DNA of 51,935 bases from Ornithinibacillus halophilus (GTDB lineage: Bacteria > Bacillota > Bacilli > Bacillales > Amphibacillaceae): positions 1-51,935 of the forward strand of contig NZ_FQVW01000021.1 of assembly GCF_900129485.1 (NCBI RefSeq), given 5' to 3'. The position numbers and the translations under genes were made by a program. The notes under the pieces are model-generated. The model saw only the letters and a list, made by a program, of their open reading frames with translations. It was not told where the DNA came from and made no database searches. How positions within the stretch are numbered: the stretch's first letter is position 1; every line of letters starts with the position of its first letter. Positions 7,841 to 17,029 of the stretch are shown in pieces.

Positions 7841-9034
7841 TTACCCTTTTAAAACGTCTTTAATATGGCTTAATGCCCAATCTAAATCTTCTTTTTCAAT
7901 GATTAATGGAGGAGCAAATCGGATGACATTCTCATGTGTTTCTTTACATAATAATCCTTTTTCTTTTAATGCTTCACAGTAAGGACGGGCAGATTCTGTT
8001 AATTCTACACCAATAAATAGTCCTCTTCCACGAATCTCTTTAATTTTTGGATTATCAATTTTGCTTAGTTCATCCATCATGTAATTTCCTAGTTCTAATG
8101 AACGGTCAGCCAGTTTTTCATCGACAAGAACATCTAAAGAAGCAATCGAAACAGCACAAGCTAGTGGGTTTCCTCCAAATGTTGAACCGTGAGATCCAGG
8201 ATTGAATACACCTAAAACATCTTTATTAGCAACAACACATGAAATTGGCATAACGCCTCCTCCAAGTGCCTTTCCTAGAATAAGCATATCAGGTGTTACA
8301 TCTTCCCAGTCACATGCAAACATTTTTCCAGTACGGGCTAATCCTGCTTGAATTTCATCAGCAATGTAAAGGACATTATTTTCCTTACATACATCGTAAG
8401 CTTCTTTTAAAAACCCTTCTGGTGGGATGACGATTCCTGCTTCCCCTTGAATTGGTTCAAATAAGAATCCCGCCGTATTCTCGTTGATTGCGGCTTTAAG
8501 CGCTTCCACATCACCATATGGAATTAATTTAATCCCAGGTAGCATTGGACCGAATCCACGCTGGTATTCTGCTTCAGACGATAAGGAAACTGCCGTCATT
8601 GTACGACCATGAAAGTTCCCTTCACATGCAATTATTTCTGCTTTGTTCTCAGGAACGCCTTTTACATCGTAAGCCCACCGACGTGCAGCTTTAATTGCTG
8701 TTTCTACAGCTTCAGCTCCAGTGTTCATCGGAAGAGCCATCTCTTTGTTGGTAATCTGGCAAATCTTTTCATACCATGGACCTAATTGGTCGTTATGAAA
8801 GGCACGAGAAGTTAACGTTACATTATCAGCCTGTTGTTTTAAGGCATCAATTATTTTAGGGTGACGGTGACCTTGGTTAACTGCTGAGTACGCACTAAGC
8901 ATATCCATATAGCGATTTCCTTCAGGGTCCTCAACCCAAACACCTTCTGCTTTTTTTACAACCACTGGTAGTGGATGGTAATTCTTCGCTCCGAATGTTT
9001 CTGTTTGATCAATAATTTGTTGACTATGTACCAT
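7841..9034 (-). CDS. rocD: ornithine aminotransferase RocD
   Basis: A 397-residue class III PLP-dependent aminotransferase. It moves the delta-amino group of ornithine to 2-oxoglutarate, giving glutamate semialdehyde and glutamate in arginine/proline metabolism. PLP features are visible: [12 protein letters not shown] for phosphate binding, ADEIQAG with the ring-contacting Asp, and the Schiff-base Lys in [11 protein letters not shown]. Length and sequence fit bacillar RocD over acetylornithine or GABA aminotransferases. The start ATG follows GGAGGG. It is monocistronic here, with no rocE/rocF neighbours, and I saw no SigL -24/-12 promoter. Confidence 0.93.
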   Translation of the reverse strand: MVHSQQIIDQTETFGAKNYHPLPVVVKKAEGVWVEDPEGNRYMDMLSAYSAVNQGHRHPKIIDALKQQADNVTLTSRAFHNDQLGPWYEKICQITNKEMALPMNTGAEAVETAIKAARRWAYDVKGVPENKAEIIACEGNFHGRTMTAVSLSSEAEYQRGFGPMLPGIKLIPYGDVEALKAAINENTAGFLFEPIQGEAGIVIPPEGFLKEAYDVCKENNVLYIADEIQAGLARTGKMFACDWEDVTPDMLILGKALGGGVMPISCVVANKDVLGVFNPGSHGSTFGGNPLACAVSIASLDVLVDEKLADRSLELGNYMMDELSKIDNPKIKEIRGRGLFIGVELTESARPYCEALKEKGLLCKETHENVIRFAPPLIIEKEDLDWALSHIKDVLKG

Positions 9035-9219
9035 AAAATCCCTCCAAATATTGAAGTATAATTCATACCAATTAATATAAATAATTCGTTACCGTTATTA
9101 TAACAGTTTTTAAGAAATTTGTTAGGGTGTGGTGTCGCTTAATTATGTGTATTTTTTTGTTTTACGTGGTATGATGTGGTATATGTTATGATTTTAGTTA
9201 CATTTTAGGAGGAATTACA

Positions 9220-9594
9220 ATGAATACACATCTTCATATTACATCATGGGTGTTGGCTTTTGTGTTATTTGCTGTTGCTGTAATTTTACATAAAAAAGGA
9301 AATGCAAAAGCTGGTAAAATCGTTCAAATGATTTTACGTCTTGATTATTTATTAATTTTATACTCTGGAGGGCACTTACTTGGAGGATACCTTGGAAATG
9401 CTACAGGTGGCACTTTAGGAGAAGTTATTGTTAAAGGGATTGCAGGTATTTGGGTAATTGCAGCGATGGAAATGATTGCAGTTAAAACTGCCAAGGACAA
9501 GCCTACAAAAGGCTGGTGGATTCAGTTTGTAATTGCTGTTTTATTAACATTAATTTTAGGATTTATGCGCCTTGGATATGGTGTATTAATTTAA
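9220..9594 (+). CDS. yisL: YisL family membrane protein (DUF1516)
   Basis: A 124-residue protein with four membrane helices: about residues 6-22, 37-55, 72-88 and 102-122. Length and the opening MNTHLHITSWVLA match YisL. AGGAGG lies nine bases before the ATG. YisL is close to gerP in B. subtilis too, so this is conserved synteny. Function is unknown. Confidence 0.9.
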   Translation: MNTHLHITSWVLAFVLFAVAVILHKKGNAKAGKIVQMILRLDYLLILYSGGHLLGGYLGNATGGTLGEVIVKGIAGIWVIAAMEMIAVKTAKDKPTKGWWIQFVIAVLLTLILGFMRLGYGVLI

Positions 9595-9622
9595 ATTCAG
9601 TAGAAACGGGAAGCTGATTCTG

Positions 9623-9656
9623 GAACTACTCCTGAAAAAAGGGGTAGTTTTTTTGT
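9623..9656 (+). terminator. terminator of yisL
   Basis: AACTACTCC pairs with GGGGTAGTT across an A-rich loop, followed by a long T-run. Confidence 0.85.
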
Positions 9657-9713
9657 TTTTTACTATATTGACTTTGGAAATATGAAGTATTTTCAACAAT
9701 CTTTATAAATGCA

Positions 9714-9742
9714 TTGACTATTAGTATGAAAGGGTAATAATA
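9714..9742 (+). promoter_or_regulatory. probable SigA promoter of the GH13-like gene
   Basis: TTGACT at 9714-9719 and a TAATAATA stretch at 9735-9742 give a -35/-10 pair with a 16-17 bp spacer, about 35 bases before the chosen start codon at 9778. Confidence 0.5.
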
Positions 9743-9777
9743 GTACAAGAATGATTAAAAAAGCATGGGGGTATAGC

Positions 9778-11286
9778 ATGAGAAAGATTGGATTTTTATT
9801 AGGAATTATTATGATCTTGATATATACATATTCCGTACCGAATGTACAGGCAGAAACGGAATCTGTGATTAACCAGGAAATCATGTATGATATGCTGATT
9901 GATCGCTACAATAATGGCAACTATGAGTTGGATAGTCAAGTAGATATTGATGATCCATTTGCCTATCATGGTGGAGATATTGAAGGAATTACCAAAAAAT
10001 TAGATGACATACAATCACTTGGGATAACTACGATTATTTTATCTCCAATTATGGAAAACACGGATAATGGCTATCATGGGTATTGGATTGAAGATTTCTA
10101 TCAAGTTGAAGAACAATTTGGAACGATGGAAGACTTGCAAAACTTGGTCTCTGAAGCCCATGAGCGTGAAATGAAGGTTATACTAGAATTTGTTCCTAAT
10201 TATATTGCAACTACTCATCCATTTGTAGAGGATAACTCGAAGACCGAGTGGATCGACGATAGTATTGATTTTAATAGTATCGACGAGCCTTGGGTAGATC
10301 ATGTCGTTAAGTTAAATCAAGCAAATGAAGAGGTTGTAAGCTATTTAATAGATGTAGCGGAGTTTTGGATTAATGAAGCCAATATTGATGGTTACCGAAT
10401 TCACCATGCGGACCAAATGTTGCCTTCGTTTTTAGAGACTTTTGCTGCACAAATAAAAGAACAGTATCCTGATTTTTATTTAATTGCTGATCTAGTGGAA
10501 GATGATAATGCTTTGATTTATGATAATCCTAATATAGATATTATAGAAAATGAAAAATTAAATGAAGCTATTGCTGAAGTGTTCAAAAATGTAGATACAC
10601 CTGTTTCAGATATCTATGAGGTATGGGAAGAATCAGCTAATAAAAATTCAATTCTTTATGTAGATGATAAATGGACGAAGCGCTACACACAAGTATTTTC
10701 GGAAAATGGTCGAAATGCTCAAACGGTTTGGCAACTGGTAATGACATATATGTATACAACTCCAGGTGTGCCAGTCATTTTCCAGGGTTCGGAAATACCG
10801 ATGTATGGAGAGTTTCCTCAGAACCAAAGACTGGTTGACTTTAACAGTGGTGAACAAGATCTAAAAGAATTTTATACTAGAATATCTTCATTAAGACAAG
10901 AATTTCCAGTCTTACAATTTGGAGATTTTGAGCTGGTCGATTCGGATAGAGGAATGAGTTTATTTAAAAGAACGTATCAAGATGAGACAATATATATCGC
11001 GATAAATAATGATAGTGAATCTCGTATTGTTTCAATTAATGATTTAGAATCGGGATATCAGCTTAGAGGGATACTAGGTGATAATATTGTACGAGAACTG
11101 GATAATGGGGAATATAGAATAGGGATTGATCGAGAAGCAGCTGAAGTATTTTTCATTGAGGAAAATACGGGCTTGAATTGGGCCTTTATTTTACCAATCG
11201 TTGCTGTATTTATTATATTTGTAGTTGCTGTAATCTACATGACTAAAAAGCAAAAGAAAAGAGAGCAAGTTGAAGGGGAAAAATAA
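9778..11286 (+). CDS. membrane-anchored GH13 (alpha-amylase fold) protein, catalytic acids missing
   Basis: A 502-residue exported protein. A signal peptide ends near VQA (about residue 25), a GH13 barrel covers about residues 35-380, a beta domain follows, and a C-terminal membrane helix (about 463-485) ends in a Lys/Arg-rich tail. The GH13 regions are recognisable but altered. Region I reads EFVPNY instead of DxVxNH. The nucleophile Asp is His209 (DGYRIHHAD). The acid/base Glu is Asp238 (LIADLV). The NHD triad is DKW, with Trp299 at the third acid. It is therefore probably not a hydrolase and may bind sugars or act as a surface scaffold. GGGGG precedes the ATG at 9778; the frame extends nine codons upstream without one. 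Confidence 0.82.
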   Translation: MRKIGFLLGIIMILIYTYSVPNVQAETESVINQEIMYDMLIDRYNNGNYELDSQVDIDDPFAYHGGDIEGITKKLDDIQSLGITTIILSPIMENTDNGYHGYWIEDFYQVEEQFGTMEDLQNLVSEAHEREMKVILEFVPNYIATTHPFVEDNSKTEWIDDSIDFNSIDEPWVDHVVKLNQANEEVVSYLIDVAEFWINEANIDGYRIHHADQMLPSFLETFAAQIKEQYPDFYLIADLVEDDNALIYDNPNIDIIENEKLNEAIAEVFKNVDTPVSDIYEVWEESANKNSILYVDDKWTKRYTQVFSENGRNAQTVWQLVMTYMYTTPGVPVIFQGSEIPMYGEFPQNQRLVDFNSGEQDLKEFYTRISSLRQEFPVLQFGDFELVDSDRGMSLFKRTYQDETIYIAINNDSESRIVSINDLESGYQLRGILGDNIVRELDNGEYRIGIDREAAEVFFIEENTGLNWAFILPIVAVFIIFVVAVIYMTKKQKKREQVEGEK

Positions 11287-11302
11287 ACCCTAATAATACA
11301 AG

Positions 11303-11342
11303 TAGAGAAGCTATAAGCAAATTAATAGCTTCTCTATTTTTC
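11303..11342 (+). terminator. terminator of the GH13-like gene
   Basis: GAGAAGCTAT pairs with ATAGCTTCTC, followed by TATTTTT. Confidence 0.85.
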
Positions 11343-11441
11343 GTTTAATACTTTTCAACTTTTCTAAAAGTAATGGATACTTCATAAAATACTTATGGTA
11401 AAATGATGGTAAAAGATGATGCTTAATTAGGGGATTGTTCA

Positions 11442-12209
11442 ATGAAGATGAACGTTTCAGAGTTAATAATAAGAAAATTGATGGTAACCTTTGTAACGAC
11501 ATTAGTTGTTTCTTTAATATTGTCAGTAATTTATGTAGGAATACCAGAGCATCCATATAATCTGGGGAACCAATTTATTGGGTGGTCATTTTTTTACTGT
11601 ATGTATGTGGGCGCAATAATTCTTATTTATGGAAATTTCGTATCAGTCATTCTGGAATTTGCGATGAATAAGTGGTTTCCTGGACGAAATTCGATTTATG
11701 TCTTGCTCCATGGACTATTCGGAAGCGCTAATATCATATTATTTATGGGAATGTGGAGTTTGTTAATTAGTGGTGTGTTTGCGGCAATATTATATGCATT
11801 GATTGACCGATGGATCCATTATCGATTTAATCAACAAAAAGGTGTAAAAGTTTTAATAGCTTCCCCAGTTATTATTTATGTTCTGATGTGGGGGACATTG
11901 CAAATACTATCTCCTTCATTACCACCATTTACGGAGGAGGATGCTGTCGAGTTTGCGACTTCTGGAGAAGGGACTGTAATTGACAATTTTCCAGAAGAGA
12001 TTGATACTTGGTCTGGTCAAAGTGGTGACTACCAAGTTGTAAGGGAAACATCCGTAGAAGAATGGAAAAAAGAGGAATATATAGTTACTTTCACAGAATC
12101 CTGGAAGAACAACAATGAAAATGGCTCATGGTATCTGTCATATATTGTTAAAAGAGGATCATCAACATTATATGATCAAGGTGGAGAGGCACCACTATAT
12201 CAAAAATAA
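11442..12209 (+). CDS. unknown membrane protein with external C-terminal domain
   Basis: A 255-residue protein I do not recognise. Residues 1-155 hold four or five hydrophobic helices; residues about 160-255 form a soluble, acidic, probably external domain rich in beta-prone segments (YIVTFTESWK, WYLSYIVKR). AGGGGA stands eight bases before the start. It is the first gene of a tight three-gene operon with a PstS-like protein and a lipoprotein (gaps 21 and 18 bases), suggesting a shared envelope function. Confidence 0.7.
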   Translation: MKMNVSELIIRKLMVTFVTTLVVSLILSVIYVGIPEHPYNLGNQFIGWSFFYCMYVGAIILIYGNFVSVILEFAMNKWFPGRNSIYVLLHGLFGSANIILFMGMWSLLISGVFAAILYALIDRWIHYRFNQQKGVKVLIASPVIIYVLMWGTLQILSPSLPPFTEEDAVEFATSGEGTVIDNFPEEIDTWSGQSGDYQVVRETSVEEWKKEEYIVTFTESWKNNNENGSWYLSYIVKRGSSTLYDQGGEAPLYQK

Positions 12210-12230
12210 CGAATGGAGGGGAAATAACAT

Positions 12231-13475
12231 ATGTATCTATATCTAGGTTTAGCTCTTGTTAGTGTGGTTTTTATAATATATTACATTGCAAGTTCTAATA
12301 AAGATAATCCTGGCCAAAAAGTACTGGCATTCTTGTCTGTATGTGTACTTTTAGGATCTGGTGCATTTATCCTGTTATTTATTATTCTGTTTACGGGTCA
12401 AACGGAATTTTACTTGCCATATCTTATTTTTGTTACTCTAGGTATTCTATTCTTTATAAGTAATGCTATTTTTCGTTTTTTAAAATCTAAAGTATGGAAG
12501 ATTAGTTTTTTGGTCTTTTTAGGATTAAGTATTATCTCTGTTGGGGTTTATGAAGGATTCCAGATATATGAAAGATCAATCACAATGGATAATCATGAAG
12601 TAAATCTAACTGAATATCAACCTTTCACTGATAGTGATAAAATAGCTAGATTAAATGATTCTGCAAGCTATAGAATGGAAGGGGATTTGCTACGCCTAGA
12701 TGGAGCTACAGCATTATACCCAATTTATTCTGCATTTACTGAAGCTACCTATCCAGAAGGAGAATATCAACCTTATGATTTTGGATATGGGAAAGTTATC
12801 TCTACGAAAACACCAAATGCATATAAAAATTTACTTGACGGAGAAGTAGATATTATTTTTGCTTTAGGGCCATCCGAAAGGCAACTTGCAGATGCAAAAC
12901 GAAAAGGTGTTGAGCTAACTATGACACCGATTGGGAAAGAAGCATTTGTATTTTTTGTTAACTCTAAAAATCCAATTGAAGATGTTAAGCTAGATGAGAT
13001 AAAAGGAATTTACTCAGGAAAGATTCGCAACTGGAAAGAAATTGGAGGAAATGATGAAGAAATTCAAGCCTTCCAACGTCCGGATGATAGTGGTAGTCAG
13101 ACAGCGTTAGAACAACTTATGGGTGATACACCAATCATGGATGCACCGACTGAGGATATAGTTACTGGAATGGGTGGAATTATTGAAGAGACTTCAGATT
13201 ACCGCAACTATAAAAATTCGATAGGATATTCTTTCCGTTTCTTTTCTATGGAAATGGTCGAAAATAATGCTATTCGTCACCTAGCAATCGATGGGGTTTA
13301 TCCTGATAAAGACACAATCCGTACGGAGGAATATCCAATAACATATGAATTCTATGCAGTTACGGCTGGTAGTGATAACCCTAATATTGAACCTTTCTTA
13401 GACTGGATCCTCTCTAGTGAAGGACAGGAGCTAGTAGAAAAGTCAGGTTATGTACCAGTACAGGATTGGGAGTAG
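12231..13475 (+). CDS. membrane-fused PstS-like substrate-binding protein
   Basis: A 414-residue fusion. Four hydrophobic helices (about residues 3-24, 32-55, 61-82, 87-105) precede a type II periplasmic-binding-protein domain at about 130-410 of the phosphate-binding PstS kind. Typical features are LDGATALYPI, EVDIIFALGPS, FVFFVNSKNP, KGIYSGKIRNWKEIGG and RPDDSGSQT, the last resembling the PstS anion-binding loop R-x-x-(D/G)-S-G. Free-standing PstS is a lipoprotein, so the four-helix anchor is unusual. No pstC, pstA or pstB is nearby, so sensing or surface retention is as plausible as transport. Confidence 0.82.
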   Translation: MYLYLGLALVSVVFIIYYIASSNKDNPGQKVLAFLSVCVLLGSGAFILLFIILFTGQTEFYLPYLIFVTLGILFFISNAIFRFLKSKVWKISFLVFLGLSIISVGVYEGFQIYERSITMDNHEVNLTEYQPFTDSDKIARLNDSASYRMEGDLLRLDGATALYPIYSAFTEATYPEGEYQPYDFGYGKVISTKTPNAYKNLLDGEVDIIFALGPSERQLADAKRKGVELTMTPIGKEAFVFFVNSKNPIEDVKLDEIKGIYSGKIRNWKEIGGNDEEIQAFQRPDDSGSQTALEQLMGDTPIMDAPTEDIVTGMGGIIEETSDYRNYKNSIGYSFRFFSMEMVENNAIRHLAIDGVYPDKDTIRTEEYPITYEFYAVTAGSDNPNIEPFLDWILSSEGQELVEKSGYVPVQDWE

Positions 13476-13493
13476 AAAAGGAGTTTTTATTAA

Positions 13494-14075
13494 TTGAGAA
13501 AACTAATAGTTCTAGCAGTATTTTTAGTAATTCTTACAGCATGCCAGCAGCAAGAAGAAACATTTGACGCTGTAGCTAAAGAAGCTGAATTAATAGATTT
13601 TGAAATAAGCATGGTCGATATTTCAAGTGATAGTAGTTTTGTTTACGACCTTGAGTTAAACAATGAAGCAATTAATAGTCTTCATAAAACAGTAGAGTAC
13701 TATGAAAATGGGGAATTAGTTAAGACAATTGTCGACAGTAGTACAAGAATAACTGATTATGATAAGGAAGATGACTATAGAGTAGTTGTGTTACAGAATA
13801 ATGTTACAGAAAAACAGCAAAACTGGACTTCAGCCTTCTTTTCTAATAGTGGTTCTGCAGTAACAAAAGCTAATCTGGTTAGAGAAAGTGAATTCAATTC
13901 TAGTTTACACAGTGGGGTGTCTCCAGAAATCAACCTCACTATAGGAGAAAAAACACCGATAGCTTTTATTATTGAGACGAATAAAAATAGTATCTCTACA
14001 AACTCCGAACAACCTATTAATCATTATATTGATCGCTATGAAGCAGTTTATGTCTTTTCGATTGAATTAAATTAA
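13494..14075 (+). CDS. lipoprotein of unknown function
   Basis: A 193-residue protein with a signal peptide and lipobox LTAC (Cys about residue 17). The mature part is acidic and beta-prone. The start is a TTG preceded by AAAAGGAG; no in-frame ATG fits. It is third in the operon with the membrane protein and the PstS-like fusion, so it probably acts with them outside the membrane. No named family was recognised. Confidence 0.75.
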   Translation: MRKLIVLAVFLVILTACQQQEETFDAVAKEAELIDFEISMVDISSDSSFVYDLELNNEAINSLHKTVEYYENGELVKTIVDSSTRITDYDKEDDYRVVVLQNNVTEKQQNWTSAFFSNSGSAVTKANLVRESEFNSSLHSGVSPEINLTIGEKTPIAFIIETNKNSISTNSEQPINHYIDRYEAVYVFSIELN

Positions 14076-14194
14076 GGTGGGAGTGGTGAGCAGTTGGCTC
14101 CTTGAGAATGCATTATCATTTGCATTTTTGCATGCGATTTTTCGCTGTCACAGTCTTCTGGTCTGCGAGAAAAAGTATGTGTCTTTTACACCAA

Positions 14195-14226
14195 ACCTAA
14201 ACTCGAATAGATATTTGAGTTTAGGT
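14195..14226. other. perfect inverted repeat without a T-run
   Basis: ACCTAAACTC and GAGTTTAGGT form a perfect 10-bp stem around a 12-base loop, in the 209-base gap between the convergent lipoprotein and dehydrogenase genes. The lack of a T-run argues against an ordinary intrinsic terminator; it may still end or protect transcripts. I see no gene in the rest of the gap. Confidence 0.5.
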
Positions 14227-14284
14227 AATGGGGTTTTAGTATGGCCACAGCCCAGTTAACGCTTCAAATACAACGGAAAAGTTA

Positions 14285-15151
14285 TTACCCATTAACAATT
14301 GTCCCACCATTAACGTGAATAACTTGCCCCGATACATAACTCGCATCTTCACTTGCTAAATAAACATAAGCAGGAGCTAGTTCCATAGGCTGGCCCATTC
14401 GTTTCATCGGTGTGTTAGAACCAAATGTATCCACTTTTTTAGCATTGAATGTAGATGGAATCAACGGCGTCCAAATAGGACCAGGTGCAACTGCATTTAC
14501 TCTTATTCCTTTTCCTACTAGTGATTCTGATAAAGAACGAGTAACCGTAGTAATAGCTCCTTTTGTAGCTGAGTAGTCTATTAAATCTTTATTCCCCTCA
14601 TGAGCAGTAATTGATGAAGTATTAATAATTGAACTTCCTTTTTGTAAATGGGGAAGAGCTGCTTGTGTCATATAAAAAGTACCAAAGACGTTTGTTTTAA
14701 ACGTTTGTTCTAATTGCTGTTGAGAAATTTTTGTAATATCACTTTGTGGATGCTGTTCAGCAGCATTATTAATTAAAATATCTAGTTTCTTAAAATGATC
14801 CATTGTTTCCTTGACCGCTTTCTTACAAAATTCTGGGTCGCCAATATCTCCTGAAATTAAAAGGCACTTCTGCCCTTCTTCCTCCACTAATTTTTTTGTT
14901 TCTTCAGCGTCTTTATGCTCTTTCAAGTAGACAATAGCAACATCAGCACTTTCTTTTGCAAAATGGACACATATTGCTCGTCCAATTCCGCTATCGCCTC
15001 CTGTTATTAGCGCTACTTTATTTTTAAGTTTGTTACTGCCTTGATAATTTTTTCGTATGTATTCTGGTTCAGGATACATGTTGGATTCAATTCCGGGTTG
15101 TTGTTTTTGCTCCTGAGGTGGTGGGGTATTAGGGGTTTTTGAATCTGACAT
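14285..15151 (-). CDS. short-chain dehydrogenase/reductase (YhxC/GsiB-associated type)
   Basis: A 288-residue classical SDR with an N-terminal extension of about 40 residues rich in Pro and Gln. The NAD(P) motif is ITGGDSGIGRA, NNAAEQ is the structural motif, and catalytic Ser (NTSSITAH), Tyr and Lys (YSATKGA) are present. The extension and overall pattern match the bacillar YhxC/YhdF group, often induced by general stress and annotated as glucose/ribitol dehydrogenase-like; the substrate is unknown. AGGAGG precedes the ATG. Confidence 0.88.
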   Translation of the reverse strand: MSDSKTPNTPPPQEQKQQPGIESNMYPEPEYIRKNYQGSNKLKNKVALITGGDSGIGRAICVHFAKESADVAIVYLKEHKDAEETKKLVEEEGQKCLLISGDIGDPEFCKKAVKETMDHFKKLDILINNAAEQHPQSDITKISQQQLEQTFKTNVFGTFYMTQAALPHLQKGSSIINTSSITAHEGNKDLIDYSATKGAITTVTRSLSESLVGKGIRVNAVAPGPIWTPLIPSTFNAKKVDTFGSNTPMKRMGQPMELAPAYVYLASEDASYVSGQVIHVNGGTIVNG

Positions 15152-15197
15152 TTTAATATCCTCCTTTTAGAAAAGGTATGAGAGTATAAAATTTAAA

Positions 15198-15283
15198 GTT
15201 GTCTAGCTCCGAGTGCCTGCGACTAGCGAGACTTCCTTCGCCTCCGTACGTCGCAAAGCGGGCACTCAGCGCTTTTCCTTAGT
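15198..15283. repeat. TGTCTAGCTCC-type intergenic repeat
   Basis: A GC-rich block running from TGTCTAGCTCCGAGTGCCTG to GCACTCAGCGCTTTTCC. The outer parts are complementary (GAGTGCC with GGCACTC), so the transcript would fold into a long hairpin. Its inner part ACTTCCTTCGCCTCCGTACG is shared exactly with the copy ending at 25404. Confidence 0.7.
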
Positions 15284-15324
15284 CTAACCCCATTTTTCCC
15301 ATTTCATTAAAAATCATTAGCCAA

Positions 15325-15350
15325 AAAGAAAAAAGCCCATAATGGACTTT
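15325..15350 (-). terminator. probable terminator of the YppF-like gene
   Basis: On the minus strand AAAGTCCAT pairs with ATGGGCTTT with one mismatch, followed by TTTTTTC. Confidence 0.6.
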
Positions 15351-15355
15351 CATAA

Positions 15356-15541
15356 TTAAACATATTCATGAGCAGAGGTTGCCCCTTGTTGGTGAAGAAA
15401 ATCATAAATTTCTCGGTAATCTTTAACATCAATTTCACCGGTGATGTATTTTTTTTGGTAGTAATCTAGTAAGTCATTTAATGTATTTGGTTCTTGGTTT
15501 CGTTCTCTTTGATATTCTGTTACTAATTTTTGTATTAGCAT
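15356..15541 (-). CDS. small YppF-like protein
   Basis: A 61-residue all-helical soluble protein. The stretch LNDLLDYYQKKYITGEIDVKDYREI resembles the bacillar YppF-like family of short proteins. AGGAGG precedes the ATG and a probable terminator follows. No function is established. Confidence 0.65.
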   Translation of the reverse strand: MLIQKLVTEYQRERNQEPNTLNDLLDYYQKKYITGEIDVKDYREIYDFLHQQGATSAHEYV

Positions 15542-15614
15542 GTAGAACCTCCTTCATATCGGTTAGGTACATGTACCATTTATAAAACTATATGATAGGA
15601 CTTATCTAAACATG

Positions 15615-16826
15615 CTAATCATTTTTTTCGGAGTAAGAGACCCATAGCACAACTATACTAAGTAACAAAATACCACTAGCTATTAAAAGCAAATGAAAAT
15701 AATAGGGAATCATAGCTAAGTTTAACCAGTCTAATAGGGTTTGTATAAATAAAAGCATTTCATTCAACATAAATCCAATGAAAAAAACAATTAGACCGAC
15801 TTTACTCATCATACTATTTTTTAATAGGTTCGTCATTAAGTATTGGGTGAGAATGAACATACTAATAAATCCTAATAACGTTAAATGCAAATAGCCAATG
15901 ATTACTGTTCTAGTTTCATAAACTAGTGTTGCTAGGGATGGAATGATTAGTCCTAATTCCATAGTGCTTTTTATAATTAAAAGGAATAACGTAATCCAAA
16001 GCATAGCCTTTGTCGTGTTTGAAAAGTATTGTGTTACCTCTCTCCATAAACCTTTCACTGCATAGAGTAGTAAAACAACAGCAATCCATTGCCCAATACT
16101 ACCAAAAGCTGCTAGTACTTCACCAGTTGGACCAATATTTGCCCACTGGACGTTTGTAAAATAGCCAGGGAATAAGGAAATAAAGTAGATCCAAAAACTG
16201 ATTTTCAATAAAGGCTGTGAAATCGTTATGTTTTTATAATGTAAGATCATTAAGAAAGTTCCTACTAATAATAAGTAGAGCCATCCATTATATTGAAAAT
16301 GCAAATAAAAATAGATTGCCATATCGAAAATAGCATGTTCTTTTAATCCATTAGCTGAAATAAATCCAAGTGCATAAGGGCCAATAGAAGATATTATTAA
16401 GACAACTAGGGCTCCCTTTATATAGAGAGAATGTAGATTGTAGTCATTCTGTGTTTTTAGTTGTTTGTAGATAAATACAGCTGTCCAATATTCAACAAAT
16501 ATATGTAGGGTGGACATGACAATGGAAAAAACTGCATAGCCTTGATAGAAAAACGCGATAAACATAACCAAAGAAGTAATAAATAATGAAACAACAATTA
16601 CAATGGCTTGTTTCTTAGCCCTTATTTTTTTCCAGTTAATTGAAAGGAAAATAACGAAGGCGCCAAGGAACGTCCATCCTAAAAGAGCAAGATGAGAGTG
16701 TCCATGTAGTACGTTCTCATATGGGATTGATGTATTTGAATTAAAAGGAAAGTATCTCATCCATACCCCTGATAATGCCGTTATGATGAAAAAGAAAAAT
16801 GTAAAATGAATAAAAACTCTGGGCAT
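15615..16826 (-). CDS. 12-helix membrane protein with HGHSH motif, oxidase/NnrS-like
   Basis: A 403-residue polytopic protein with about 12 helices. An invariant-looking motif LHGHSHLALLGW near residue 40 and later helix-borne His residues (YLHFQYN, GYLHLTLLGF) resemble heme-ligand positions in the NnrS/CcoN superfamily, so heme or copper binding is plausible. The frame begins at a TTG five codons upstream, but GGAGGG lies just before the ATG at 16826. It is not adjacent to the Fnr-type regulon genes and I saw no good Crp/Fnr palindrome upstream. Confidence 0.65.
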   Translation of the reverse strand: MPRVFIHFTFFFFIITALSGVWMRYFPFNSNTSIPYENVLHGHSHLALLGWTFLGAFVIFLSINWKKIRAKKQAIVIVVSLFITSLVMFIAFFYQGYAVFSIVMSTLHIFVEYWTAVFIYKQLKTQNDYNLHSLYIKGALVVLIISSIGPYALGFISANGLKEHAIFDMAIYFYLHFQYNGWLYLLLVGTFLMILHYKNITISQPLLKISFWIYFISLFPGYFTNVQWANIGPTGEVLAAFGSIGQWIAVVLLLYAVKGLWREVTQYFSNTTKAMLWITLFLLIIKSTMELGLIIPSLATLVYETRTVIIGYLHLTLLGFISMFILTQYLMTNLLKNSMMSKVGLIVFFIGFMLNEMLLFIQTLLDWLNLAMIPYYFHLLLIASGILLLSIVVLWVSYSEKND

Positions 16827-17029
16827 CCTGAATCCCTCCAAAACTATTTCTATTTTATCATGAATGGAATTTAGGATAGATTCAATAGGGGAAGTACAAG
16901 TGTCAAAAAAAGATAATAAAAATGTGACAGATTTATTAATTAAATAGGAAGTTATGGGGTGAATATGGTATTATATTCTATATATTAAATTTTCAGAAAA
17001 AATAATAAGAGGTTAAAAGGAGAATAGTA

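Noticed and set aside
14077-14259. 60-codon frame after the lipoprotein
   Set aside because: Overlaps a perfect inverted repeat, has odd composition and is not linked to a family.
16842-16960. TGTCA/TGTGAC half-sites upstream of the HGHSH membrane gene
   Set aside because: They do not form a 16-bp palindrome with 6-base spacing, so I do not add this gene to the Crp/Fnr regulon.
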